NCBI GenBank assembly: GCA_000827205.1
Contig: KN832554.1
Span: 3,431,815-3,495,814, forward strand
Direction of reading: 5' to 3'
Length of the DNA: 64,000 nt
From: Plicaturopsis crispa FD-325 SS-3
Taxonomy: Eukaryota > Basidiomycota > Agaricomycetes > Amylocorticiales > Amylocorticiaceae
The notes beneath the pieces were generated by a model. That model saw only the letters and a program-made list of their open reading frames with translations. It made no database searches and was not told where the DNA came from. Of this stretch, positions 46,320 to 58,234 are shown piece after piece; positions within the stretch are counted from its first letter, which is position 1; every line of letters begins with the position of its first letter. Position numbers and translations under genes: made by a program.

Positions 46320-49300
46320 CTAGTTCTCTTTTCGTAGTTGCGGTTCAGATGCTCGCCTTCCTGCTTGAAAAAAACTGCATGGTTTTCGTTTACTATTTCT
46401 ATAGTCGTCGCCCCGCCCTCTGCCCCGCCCGCGCCCGCGGCCACGGCCACCCCTCTCTAGGTTCCACCGTCGGTCATGACCGGCGTTCTCGTCAAATCCT
46501 TGCCCTCCATATTCCGTATACTGACCGTTCCACGCGTTTGGGTCAACGCCACCGTAAGGGGGCTGTACAGGCTGTCCCTGGGGTGCAAACAAGCCGGACT
46601 GCTGGGAAAGTGCTTGAGCTTGCTGTATGATCTGCTGGATCTGTTCGGCGGGAAGACTTTGCATCGCGTCTGCGGCAGGGAGCATGTTAGGATCAAGCCC
46701 GAATGTTTTCAACCCGCTTAACGGTCCGCCCATCATCGACTGGTCCATACCCGCCGTATTCAGCTGCAGTTGACCTACGAGGTCAGCGACGGAAGCGGTC
46801 GGCGGCATTACTGCCGCCGGTGCACCGACCGCCCAGAAAATAGAGTCGGCATCATCACCGCAAGTCATTTGCCGGACCTCTCTGTCGACTTCCTCCTCAG
46901 ATATCACAACCGACGGTTCGGCGGGACTGTCAGGGATATGCGCCGCCGACATATAGAGTGCTCCCAAGGCGGTCTGTTCCCGCTCCTCCTGCGTTGATTT
47001 TTCTTGGCTATCTTCGCCTCGAGGCCGTATGTCCAAATCGATCGGTATGTCAATTGCTAAAATATGCCACGTGTTAATAGGAATGCACCAGAGTTTTAAA
47101 GTTTCAAGCCTGCGCACCAATAGGCTCGGACCAATCGATGGATTCTTCGAACAGCTGGGCGTGAAGGGCGGCTCCTTCTCCCCTGTCCAAGTCGCGGAAA
47201 CTATGCGCGGTTTGCGTCCCCTGTAGCATATAAGGCGCCATATTAATGTATGATACAGTTATAATAACTAGGATTGAATAGCTGACATCGGTTGGCTCAT
47301 CATCATATACTGCCCGTTCAATAATGCGAACCATTCGGATCTTGTCATCGGGAGGCCAAGTGACTGTCTTCTTTTTCTTTCCAGATTTCGAAAGACCAGT
47401 CGAGGTGGGGGGCGTGGAGGTGACTGGCGGGGGAGGCGTTGCCATCGCGGGTGAATCCCTGCGTGCCTTCGCCATGGCTTTGAGGGCCTCTTGGAAGGGG
47501 TCGGTCGAAGATGGCTGTGCGATATTGGGATCAGGCTCAGTCTTAACGGGAGGAGGAGCCTTCTTGAAACTGGGGAGTTTCGGTTTCGGTTTCGGCGCGG
47601 AGAAAAACGACGAGTCGGACTTGGCGTCCTTCACCGCGGTGACGACCGGCTTCGCCTCTCTCTTCACCACGGGCGTTCTCGACGAAGACGAGGCGGGTGG
47701 TGGTACTGCGACCCTCTTCGCCGGCGGTGCCGCCTTTCCAGAGGAAGGAGCGTCGCTTGATTTCCGTTTCTTCGTTTTGATATCTGTTGAACACCATTGT
47801 AAGAAGACTCCCAAGCGTCGCGAAACAGACTGGCATGACTCACCCTCTGCCGTATTGGTCTCGGGCTGTTTTCCCTCTGAGAGCATTGAACGCCATCGGC
47901 GCTCGACATTCGATGCCATATCCTTGATGGCTGAATTTGGCACGCGACGAATATGAAAGAAATAGCAGGAGGTTTGTTAGATACGACGTGTATTTAAAGG
48001 ACTTCATCCACGACTGGAGAATAGAGTCCGTAAACCGTAAGGGTATTACAGACGCATGACCGGCAAGTCCATGGCATGCCCTACAGCAGCACATCACCCA
48101 CCCATATGCAAGGTAGATCGGTAGTGCCAAGCGTGGCGTCGAAAGTGGTCGCGATATGGAAAGACACTCACCAGGCGTCGGTGGATCTTTGACGAGCTTC
48201 ACCACTATTTTACCAAACTTCGATGTCCTGAGGGTCTCCAGCGTCAAGGGTAATCGATCCATGATCTGAATGAATAGACGTGAGAACGACGACTTCACGA
48301 TCAGGATGCACAGTAGTCCCTCACATGCAATAGCGGCATTATGGTTTCTACTAGCGGATTGTCGCCTTTAGCCGTGAATGCGGCTTTTAACCATTCCCGC
48401 GTGATATCGATAGCTACAGCATTTTCCGCCCAAGCACGGAAATAGTGGTTACCAGCATTATCTCGGATCTTCGTAAGGATCTCCTGACGCATAGACGGTT
48501 CAACATCCGTTACGCCATAACCATCTATTATTGAAACGAGTGAGTTGACGGCGCCTGCACCCGTGAATGACGTCGGCTGTATTAAGGGCCGGATGCTGGT
48601 CTGAAATTGCTCCTTGCGCGCTTGAGGAGAAGGGCCTTGTTGGGTGGGTGCGGCAGACGTAGTCGCAGTGCCGTAGAAGCTGGGTGGGAGAACGGCATTC
48701 ATGATGGAGGATGAAGGAGAATGAAGGGCGTGCGGGGAAAGAGTGCCTTGCTGTGGTTGGGGCTGCTGTCGCTGTGGTTGATAATATTGCGCTTGGGAAT
48801 ACGCAGGGTTGATGGCTAATGACGGCGGCATGTGCTGGGAATATGGCTGGAACTGGGTACGTTGTGGTTGCGGTGGTTGAGAGGTATAATTAGGTGGCGA
48901 TTGTGAGTACTGGTGCGACATGCCGTTGGTGCCGTTCATGGTGGTCAACGCAGGGCTAGCCACGATGTCAGGCTTGTGTTAAATTGGTCAGAGAAAACGA
49001 ATAGACATACTCAATCATCATCTGTGATGGTTGGGCCTGCTGTTGTGGCCGCGATGGTCCCGCTGCGTTTGACGTCGCTCCATTCAAGGAAGAATAACTC
49101 GACACTGGGACCGGCGATGGCTGGGGCGCGGTCGACCATGAGTTTTGACCATAGGGCATTCCATGAGGGTAGAAGAACTGTTGTTGAAAGTACGACTGAG
49201 GGGGCGATGCTATTGGTGCCGGGGCTGTCGCTGTCAAAAGACGTGCATTAGTCTTGCGCGATGCCCACACAGCAGCAGCAATAGCGAAACCGCGCAATTT

Positions 49301-49553
49301 GGTGCCGCCCGTGTGCTCAAAAACGATGCTCACCATGATCGCCCAATCCGAATTCGCTCGCCAAATCAAACCCAGGCTGCCCCGTCGCGGTAGATTCTGA
49401 ACTTCCCGGTTGGCCGGCTGACGACGCAGATGTGTTCCAATCGCCTGCGGACGTGGGCCTCCCATCCTGGTGAACATTATGGTGGTCGGTATTATGCTGT
49501 TGTGGCTGCGGATTGTGCTGCATCCACGATGCCCCCGCATTGAACATGTCCAT
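46320..49553 (-). CDS. PNUTS-like PP1 regulatory subunit with TFIIS-N domain
   Basis: Resembles PNUTS (PPP1R10), which targets protein phosphatase 1 to chromatin and RNA polymerase II. The ATG at 49553 opens a Gln/Pro/Ser-rich N-terminus. The TFIIS-N/LW-like helical domain follows: VNSLVSIIDGYGVTDVEPSM, LTKIRDNAGNHYFRAWAENA, TLETLRTSKFGKIVVKLVKD and RRWRSMLSE. A basic Pro/Lys linker leads to the PP1-docking motif KKTVTWPPDDKIR near 47.35 kb, the RVxF form used by PNUTS. The C-terminal half has PAEQIQQIIQQAQALSQQSG and an RG-rich box (GRGRGRGRGRG), ending CSFFQAGRRASEPQLRKEN. PNUTS normally ends in a CCCH zinc finger; only its first cysteine is recognisable here. About 800 residues. Confidence 0.8.
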
Positions 49554-49953
49554 CCGCTTTTGTGATTCTTTTTAGCCGCTCAAAAGGCGTCTGTGCCCTT
49601 TCTACGGCGGCTTATTTCTGGAGAAAACAAGGCGGAAATAGCAAGCTGTTATCGACACGTCGATGTACCACCTTTTGGCTGTGAGTTTTACGGAAGATTG
49701 AGCTCAACGTTCGTTTGAATGACCAGAGGTATCGCGCAAAGGCTCGGTTGCATAGGTGTCGGGAGTTATAAATTTGCATCTCCGATTGATTCCACATTTC
49801 CCACGGTCACAAAAATCGTAAACAATAGGAAACGTTGAAAGAACATCAACAAAAAGTCAACCCGAGTTGCAGAGTTCCTTCTTCCCAACTTCATCTCTCA
49901 ACTTTTACTTCGAATCTTGAAAACTCAGCTCGTCGCGTCCTCCGGCACTCAAT
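49554..49953. promoter_or_regulatory. Bidirectional promoter, PNUTS-like / HMG-box genes
   Basis: A 400-base gap between divergent ATGs. It is AT-richer than the flanking genes; no TATA box identified. Confidence 0.5.
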
Positions 49954-50928
49954 ATGGCGGACATCACGGCTCAATACGAGTACCATCGAATGCAGGTATT
50001 CGCGTTTCTCTCTTATCATCGTGTTCCCTTCGTTAAACCATCGAGTTCTTAGTTTATGGGCAATCTCAACGACGTCGCTGCGCTCTTGCGCAGAACCGCA
50101 GAATCTGCCGAGCAGCTCAACAAAGTAATGGCCCAAGCAGGGCCTGGGTTCGTTATCAATGGTGGCACCAACAACGTCAATAACGGCCACCAGGCTGCCG
50201 CCGCCGCCGGCAGGTCAAAACGAAAGGCAGAAGTCCTCGAGGATGAAGCCGATGGAAAGAAAAAGACGCGGAAGAAGAGGGAGCCCAGAGACCCTGATGC
50301 CCCCAAACGCCCGGCGTCCTCGTACATTCTATACCAAAACGAAGTTCGCAAAGACATCAAGGAGAAAAACCCTGGATTGTCGAACTCGGAAATTCTGGCT
50401 ATCATTGGCAAGAAATGGGCTTCCCTTTCGGATGCCGACAAAGCTGTACGTACGGTCTAGTGCTTAACTTACCTCGCGCCTTATTCACGTTCTCCCCTAG
50501 AGATATAATGTCGCAAATTCGGAGGCCAAGGCGAAATACCTCACGGACAAGGCGGCATATGATGCGAAACAAAGCACTGACGCGGAGAGTCCTGTTCAAT
50601 CTGAACCTCCACCCCCTCCGGTGCGTATCGTGTAACGACTGCCTGCGCACCTGTAGTTGATCGTCGGCCGCAGCCCCCTGCAAAGAAGGCGAAGGCAGCT
50701 CCAGCACCGGCTCCAGCACCGGCACCTCCCAAATCTGCACCTGTAGTCGCTGAGACGTCCAGCTCGGAGTCGAGTGATGAATCCGAGACCGGAGAGGAAG
50801 AGTCTTCGGCTGACGAGGATGAGGAGGAGGAAGAGGAGCAGACTCCAGTGCCAGCGCCCGTGGTAGCGAAGACGAAGAAGGCGGCTGCGCCTACACCGGC
50901 AAAGTCCAGTAAGAGGGTGAAGGGTTAA
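49954..50928 (+). CDS. HMG-box chromatin protein
   Basis: Nuclear DNA-bending protein with one HMG box. The ATG at 49954 starts MADITAQYEYHRMQ; after an intron come FMGNLNDVAALLRRTAESAE and a basic stretch KKKTRKKREPRDPDAPKRPA. The HMG box is ASSYILYQNEVRKDIKEKNP, SNSEILAIIGKKWASLSDAD, KARYNVANSEAKAKYLTDKA, with the expected aromatic and basic positions and an intron inside it at about 50447-50500. The tail is Ala/Pro/Lys-rich, then acidic (ESSADEDEEEEEEQ), then basic (SSKRVKG). An acidic tail plus one box resembles HMGB/Nhp6-Hmo1 proteins; the N-terminal helical segment is more like Hmo1. About 280 residues. Exact orthology is not clear. Confidence 0.9.
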
Positions 50929-51300
50929 TCGTTGCCTCCCATCCCCTTCCTACGACTCGTCCCCGTATCATATCGGCTCCCCTGCGATTTCATGTGTCTA
51001 ATACTTATCGACTCTATCTTACAGTTCCCCCGCACTACTTTGTAATCTCTGTCGGCAATTTGTTGGAGATGTTTTCTTGCTATCAAGTGCGTGCCCTGCG
51101 GCGACGAATATACGACGTATTTACTCGCGCGACTTGCGTGCGATTATACATGCTGTTCAGCTGCTGTACTGAGGGACATTATTTTTGGCCGGCCCGTGTC
51201 AAACACAGCCGAAGGCGAGCTGTCCTTATATAACCTGCAGCTGGGGACCAGCGCTTTCATATCTCACCTTGACTTGTTACCTCGATCATCCTTGAACACG
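50929..51300. other. Intergenic, promoter of the WW-domain gene
   Basis: No gene seen between the HMG-box stop and the WW-domain ATG. Confidence 0.5.
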
Positions 51301-52269
51301 ATGTCTCAGCCTCCTCCTTATGGTCAACCTGTGAATCCTGATTCAAGACCGCTTCCTCCAGGTTGGATCCAGCAATACGATAGCAAGTGTGTATCCGTCC
51401 AACGCCGCTTGCCGACGTAGATCCTGATTCATCTTGTGACAATCACCTAGCTATAAGGCATGGTAAGAGCTCAACGGGACTTGCGATCTAGTACGGGCTT
51501 CAACTATCTTCGCAGGTTCTACGTCAACACAGCGGAAAACCCTCCGCGTAGTATATGGGTGCATCCCGCAGGCCCTGCGCCCTCTCCGCCACCGCCACAG
51601 AACCAATACGCACCGCCCCCCGGAGGCCCTCCTCCTCCTAGAGAATTCAATCAATCGCCCTATCCACCGCAGGGTGGCTACCAGCAAGGTCCGCCCCAGC
51701 CCTACGGTGGACCTAGCCGTAGCCCTGGCTATGACGGCGGCTACGGAGGTGGATATGGCGGCCCGCCTAGCGGAGGATACGGGGGTCCAGGCTACGGAGG
51801 TCCTCCCGGCGGTGGGTATGGTGGTGGGTATCAGCAAGGGCCCCCGCCCCAGAGCCGAGGTACGATTACTTTACTACCAGTTATAACGCAACGGACCCGA
51901 AAACTCTGCTTGATATAGGATGGTTTGGTGGTGGTCAATCAAACAACCCGCCTCCTCAGGTCGTCTACCAGCAAGCCCCACAGAAATCGGGTATGGGCAT
52001 GGGGACAATGCTTGCGGCCGGTGCGTAATGATCTGGCAGGCGTCGTCGGTCTCGATTAACTTTCGTCTATGCATAGGTGGCGCTGGTTTGGTTGGAGGTG
52101 CTCTACTCACGGAGGCGTTTGAAGACCACGACGACCACGAGCGTGAGGAGGGCTACGACCAAGGTTAGTAAATTCATCATGTGCTCGTGATAGCAGCTAG
52201 CTCAAAATCATTTCTGCAGGGTATCAAGATGGGCAAGACAACGACTTTGACGGTGGAGGCGATTGGTAA
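51301..52269 (+). CDS. WW-domain protein (Wwm1-like)
   Basis: The ATG at 51301 encodes MSQPPPYGQPVNPDSRPLPP, then a single WW domain: PPGWIQQYDSN, YKAWFYVNT, PPRSIWVHP, with both tryptophans and the final proline. The domain is assembled from three exons, the middle one only 12 bases (51451-51462). A Pro/Gln/Gly/Tyr-rich region with GGYGGPP repeats follows, then a glycine-rich hydrophobic stretch GMGMGTMLAAGGAGLVGGAL and an acidic end DHDDHEREEGYDQ...NDFDGGDW. The layout (N-terminal WW, Pro/Gly middle, small glycine-rich hydrophobic tail) resembles yeast Wwm1, a metacaspase interactor. That parallel is architectural only. About 230 residues. Confidence 0.85.
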
Positions 52270-52879
52270 ACTGCTGCAGGATCGGTGCAGAGATGCTTCC
52301 AGATTGCAGACTATGTAACGGATTTGAATCACGTACGCGGTCCAAGGCACTAGGTCTTGTCTTTTTGTAGTACTTACCATGGTAGACTCTATCACCCAGC
52401 TCTGTCATATACATACGTTTCGGATCTTTCTCGCGTCAAATATAGGTTGTCCCTCTTTCGCTTTGTGCCGCCCAACCTCCATTGTATATATACGCGTCAA
52501 ACACCGCCCAGCTGACCATCCGGTGACCGTCTTCAGGTAGCAGTCTCTGAGTCCAGTTGGTTCCGAGATTGACGATAGGCACGATGATCAGGCACCCGGA
52601 CGCCCCATTTGACCGTCCGCAAACCCTCTACAGACTGACATCAATGCCTTTAGCGCTTGCCAACATGCTGGCAGATGCCTGATGGCGATGACCCAGAGGC
52701 TATTTGACAAGCTACCCTTGTTATCTGTTCCGCCTCTAGTTCCGGAAGACAGCTACACAATGAGGGGACTTTAAAGGTGAGCTTGCACTGTCTAAACCAT
52801 TTGCTTGAGTTCTCGAATTTTGCACAGTGCTGGTTGTAGTATATCGCGGCGAATAGGCCTAGGGACTACGCTATAAAGC
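52270..52879. other. Intergenic, no gene seen
   Basis: Between the WW-domain stop and the next start. TATAAA at 52873-52878 lies directly beside the proposed ATG and is probably not a working TATA box. Confidence 0.5.
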
Positions 52880-55242
52880 ATGGACGGCCGGTATCGAAAC
52901 GATAGTCAAAGCCGGTGGGTATCGGTTTTCCTCTTCCTTCTTGTATGCGAAGTTCTATGGTTTCGCTATTATTGACAATCAAATTTCGGCCCAGTACTTC
53001 TGCACACAGGATCGAGCGCCAAAGCGTGTCGAGCGTGAGCGCTCGACCCGAGTCCGTGTCTAGTATGTCTGGCGCTCGGGCGAGGGTATCGACGGAGCCA
53101 ATTCGGACTACAGGCAATTCCTTTGCACAAGCACTGTATGCTAGTTCCTTGCGGAAGGATGTATCATCTGAAGCAGAGACCAATGTCCAGCCTCCACCGA
53201 CTTCAGGCGACGGCGATGGTCATGCTCCGACCGACACTTCTGCACGACGTCGATCTGTCGTGAGCCCAACATCTTCTAAGCCGCTAACTGCGCCCGCTAC
53301 GCCTCGTGCATTGAGCACAAGGGCAGCTCCGCCTGCCAGCCTTGCTCTTGATGGCATATCGAGGTCATCTGCTACTGCTACTTTCTATAAGAGCAGTGTT
53401 GTCCCCCAGAACCCCCGGTCTCCTCCTGCGCAAGGCGCACGCACGAGCGTTGACTATTCCGCGCGGCCTTCTTCATTACACGAATCGACAGCTCCAGCCC
53501 GAATCCGAGCGCCGTCTGCGCCGTCTGCGACTAATGAGCGACCGGCCAACAACCGTCTAGCATATCATGGATCGCAATCTTATCAGATTCCACCTGCCCC
53601 GCCTCACGAGGCGACTCCTCGGCGGTCAACGACATCTGCTGGAACAGCTCCCCCTCGAAATATATCGACTGTAGCGTCGCCCTCTTCAGGCTACGGAAGC
53701 CCTTCCTCAGGCTCACGGATGGGCGCAGAAAACGTGGGCAGGCAGGTGCCCTCTCATTCTCACGCGTCGCAATATCCCTCGGCGAGATATCAGGATTCAC
53801 ATTCCTCAGCTTATGCACAGTCTCTGGCGTCTTCTCCCACATCTCCTGTAGCCCCGCACCCATCGCCTCCGATGTCGACCCCCATGGCAAGTCAATCTCC
53901 AAATTACAGCGTCGCGCCTCTAGCACCCGCACGACCTAGACAAAGTACATCGATAGATACTGTCCTGACAGGTCTGGCGACTGGAGCGTCCGCTGCGATG
54001 CTTGGAGGGGTAGCATTGAACGGTATGCTCGCGGGCGGGAACGGGATAGGGAATCTCGTCGACGGGGTGTCGAGTCTCATGAGCGGCGTTGCTTCGAGTA
54101 TCAACCCCGGTAACGGCAGCGGCCTCCTTGACCAGTTTACAAGCGCGTTCAATGTCCCAAGTCAGTTTTCCGACGCTGGAGGGGGTACTGGAGTAGCAGA
54201 CTATATTGGTCAGAGCAGTGATGCGATGTGCGGTGCAACAGGATATGCTAATCTTGTTTACACAGGGCCTCCTCTCTTTGCAGATGCCAGCGATCCGAAT
54301 TTCTGGCAGGACGAAGAGCAGACGGTGCAGCAACAGGAGTATCAAAACACCATCGACCAGGAATCGAATCCCTATCTGAATCAGTTGCAGCAGGCACAAG
54401 CGCAGGCGCAGGGGAATGATCATATGCTGCATCTCTTGCAAGAAGCAGCCAAGTTGGAGCATCACCTGTCCGCGCAGCACCAGCATAGTATCCAAAACAA
54501 TGCCGTTCAGCACACACAGACAGCCGAACAGCACCACGCACATGCCCTTCATCTGCAAGAGCAGCAGCTCCGTTTGGACCGCCTGAGAATGGAGGCAGCA
54601 TATTTGCAGTCGCAGCAGCAACAGCATGTGTCGGGCAACTTCCATGGGACGAATCATGGCAGACCATCGGCACATCCCGGTCCCCAGCCTGCAGGTCCTC
54701 GGCCCGTCAATACAGTCCATCAGCAAGGCGAAGCTGGCGTCCATGGCGTCCATGGTGGTGTGGTGGGAAATACGGCTCCCAGCCACGTCGCTGTGGGTGG
54801 TTCGTCTAACGGGCAGCACCATGGGAGTCAGATGTCGTTTTCGAGCCAACAGCTCGCTGGCGGCCCTGCGCAACCGTCCCATCAGCCTCAGTCATATGCT
54901 CACTCACCTCCGACGACTCCAGCGCAATATACGTCCGCAACCTATCCCCACAGCCCCCCTCCTGGCGGGCAATACAGCCCTACTGCTGTAAACGTTTCCT
55001 CAGGACCGCACTACATCTCGTCTTCCTTCGACCCCCTCTCGACGGCGCCCCCAGCTCTCCAGTACTCGCAGTACGGTCCGACGCAGGTTACTCTCCAGTC
55101 TGCACCTTCGCACCAGAGACACAGTAGTGTTGCCCAGGCCGGACAATTTTTGCAGGAGGCAATCGCTGTCGGGACTATGGGGTTGCGCATAGCGAATTTG
55201 GCGTCGGGTACCGTTGATTTGTTCCAGAGTTCGGACTCATAA
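52880..55242 (+). CDS. Disordered Ser/Pro- and Gln/His-rich protein
   Basis: Not recognised. Exon 1 (52880-52914) encodes MDGRYRNDSQS and joins, across a GT-AG intron to 53009, a long exon beginning RIERQSVSSVSARPESVSSM; total 755 residues. Residues 1-320 are Ser/Pro/Thr-rich and probably disordered. Residues 330-420 are Gly/Ala-rich and partly hydrophobic (VLTGLATGASAAMLGGVALN, NGIGNLVDGVSSLMSGVASS). Residues 470-590 are Gln/His-rich with likely coiled coil (MLHLLQEAAKLEHHLSAQHQ; LQEQQLRLDRLRMEAAYLQS). The end is QFLQEAIAVGTMGLRIANLA. The small-residue glycine segments resemble those of other fungal prion-like or scaffold proteins. The open frame and conserved-looking islands argue for a real gene; function is unknown. 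Confidence 0.7.
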
Positions 55243-57348
55243 GTGGGTACCACGGTAAATACTTACATGTATTCCGGCATTTTGATATCTGTAGCCGTTC
55301 GTTTTTGACCGACCATAAACAGGCCGACGAGCATGGCGCCGGGGATCGCTACCGATGTCTTGAAATTTCGCACGTCGCCGCTCGCGCTTACAGTGAGCGA
55401 CGTACAGGCACACACAACACCACCGTGGACTTGGGGAGTGAATCAAACATGCACGGAGAGGTCCCCAAAATTTTCCGCTGTGAATTTCGAGCGTTGGCGA
55501 CCATCGGTAGCCCGCTTCACATTAAGCACTTAGCCTCTAATACCATCCGAGCCTTGGCGTATCGGTTCTGCAATTCAATCGTCAAAAGAAACAGCCTCCA
55601 TACAGGCCCAGACGGCGTTGTTTAATGTGCTTACGACTCTTAAGCAATTACGAGGGCCCCAGCCGACTTCGTTCGGCTACAGCATAGACATGCTGGACGA
55701 TTAAAAGCGTGTGCATGGCATCAGACTTGTCTGTAAACCATCCGGCTTCGACGTGTTCGCAAGCTACATACAAACAGCGAGATGGTTATAGACTTGTGAT
55801 CTTTGACCCTATTTGACCCACTGCACGTTTTGCGTTAGTACGCAGTATGGGGAAAGTCAAAACATGAGAGCGCGGACTCAGCCCCCACATTCTTCGATAT
55901 GCAGCCGTAGCAGCAAAGGGTAGTAGGCGTAGATTCGCGTGAGATCCCACACGCCACCAGATATCATAAGCGGGCATATCTCTGCAACCTGTGCAGAGGC
56001 TATTAACGTTCTCGGCTCGTTCATAATCAGACAGATGAAGTTCTCGGGTGAAAGTCAAGCGAGGGCCTACAGAACGGAAATTCCGGGGAGGATTTCGAGG
56101 GCACGATTTTGGCGCGAGGGCTCAGAGACTTCGGAGAGGCCTGCAAGATCGAAGCTCCCAGGTTCGCGGAGTCATGAGGCAAGGCACGTATTGATGGCAC
56201 ATGCGAATGCCTGAAGCCTGAAGGTAGCGCTGGTGCAACTTGTGCTCCTTCGTGATACAAATGGGATCGGGCCACCGATGATCTAGAACAGACAGTGCGT
56301 TCGCGTTGTTTACGGGGTGCAATGGGCCGGCACATAGATTCCAGACAGATAGATGAGGGTGACGGCGTGTACGGACTGCCATCCCGGGTCCGTTCCTCGA
56401 CTTCTGCGCTGGTGTCTGAGTATCAACAACTGGCACCGCATTAGCCAAAACCCCAGTCACATATGTAACTGTAGACTTGCCATGCTGTAGAAGCCTTTCT
56501 GACCGGGTGATCCAACTGCGCCGACAGCAGGAGTCCGACACCGTTATTTAGTTCCGTAACGGTCACAATCGAATGCACCGAATAAGACTTGGAGCCATCT
56601 GAAGAAAGACAGGGCAATATACGAAGCTTTCAGCCGCCAGCGAGTACGTTGCATGCCAAGACACTAGCGGGGACTTGTGCACCTAGAAATAAGGCGGCAT
56701 CGCTAGCGAGAAAGCGCATCGCCGGCGCGCTGTTGAGGACGTCGCGACCGAAATCCCGAACGTAGTGACCTGCTTATTCCGTCACGGTCCGGTCCTTCCA
56801 TTTCGCGATATACCTCCGAAGTCCAGAGTTTTGCAACGGACGCAAAACGGACGTTCATAATTCCACTGTTTCACGGACCACCGACGGCGCTTATGCTTTC
56901 CTACATGATAGACATGGAGCGCTTAGGAGTTAGGTTACAGTATTATCCTTCCCATTCACTGTGCACCCCAATGATGTCTCACTTATGTCTAGTGTACGTT
57001 CAAAGGGTATGGACATTTGTAGATTGATCCGTTGCCGCACACCCTACCTCATGTCGTTTCTGCGTTGCCACTACCTTGCAGCATCTATGAGCACAAACGA
57101 TCGAAGTTCAAAGCACCCCCTCCTCGTTTCCTACCCCAGCTGGACCCATAAGAAGAGGTCGCAAGCAGCAAATGGTCTCTCTCACCCCCATCGTCTCCTC
57201 TGAAGCTCTCAAGTCGGGCTTGACGCACTGCAGTCAGCGTATTCAAATACTACTTTTACTTCTCTTTAATCCCTAATTTTTCTGGTTGGTCCCATCTCAT
57301 ACACATACTGACATTCGTTCACTCACTTTATCTCTTAGCATTTCAACC
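55243..57348. other. 2.1 kb intergenic stretch, no gene seen
   Basis: Short frames only, none with recognisable motifs. The last 120 bases before 57349 are C/T-rich (TTTTACTTCTCTTT, CACTTTATCTCTTAG), typical of a fungal promoter start-site region. Confidence 0.5.
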
Positions 57349-58042
57349 ATGGACCAGCTTGCTGCATGCGAAGCTATCCTTGTACGGCCTCCTTCCTCTC
57401 GCGGAAAGCTCATATCACTCATTACACTCTAATTACCTTCGTTTGCTTGCACAGTTCCCTTCTGACGGTCGCCCACCGCACCTGATCAGCTTGATGTCGA
57501 GCCCCATGCCTCCCCCACACCAATCCTCCCGGATGCCGCACCCTGAGGTCTACATGGACTACGTTGCCGAGGGCCTCGGGCTGCGCGCCTGGAACTACCA
57601 GGTATGCATACATGCATTTCCCCAGTATAATATTCTCTAAAACCACGCTCAGCTCGTCGAAGCGCTCGACGGAATGAACAAGAAATTCGCCAATCGTACG
57701 TGATATATGATGGAACGATATTAACGCTACGGCTAACCGTGCCAATCAATCAGCATACTGCATTTTCTATCCGATAATTTCCAGGGACGGCATGCCATTC
57801 CCCGTGAACAAATGCATCCGCGAGATCCAGGGAAGGGCGTTCAGGGAGGACGCGGCCTGGCGAGGAAACATTATCATCGCCAAGTACCGCGACAGCCCCT
57901 TCACCTCGATGGTCGACGCCTCCATGGCCGATTTCCCCATCCTTAAGAACTATCTCCTCACGCACCCCGCGCCACAGGTGAGTTTCCATGGTCTTCTCGG
58001 CCCCGAGAATAGATTAACTCAACGCATATGTGTTTGCAGTGA
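57349..58042 (+). CDS. Small protein of unknown function, multi-exon
   Basis: Not recognised. The ATG at 57349 gives MDQLAACEAIL; splicing (donor 57382, acceptor 57454) continues FPSDGRPPHLISLMSSPMPP and YMDYVAEGLGLRAWNYQ, then LVEALDGMNKKFAN, then PYCIFYPIISRDGMPFPVNK, CIREIQGRAFREDAAWRGNI, IIAKYRDSPFTSMVDASMAD and FPILKNYLLTHPAPQ. The stop codon TGA comes directly after the last intron (58040-58042). About 150 residues, no signal peptide or membrane segment. The dense, compositionally normal second half looks like a folded domain under selection. Exon 1 is the least certain part. Confidence 0.7.
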
Positions 58043-58234
58043 TTACCACCGACAGAGCAGCAGCAGGCAGGATCTCTGCTGTGTACGCAGTCGTACTTAG
58101 AATCACGGGAAACGTTACCCACATGCCATCTCTAACAGGTTTTCTCGGTTTTCTCGGTGGTCTCGTAGGCAAAATTAGGTTTCTACTTGTGTCATTAATA
58201 TCAGCGTCGTACATACATCGAACATTGGACAATC

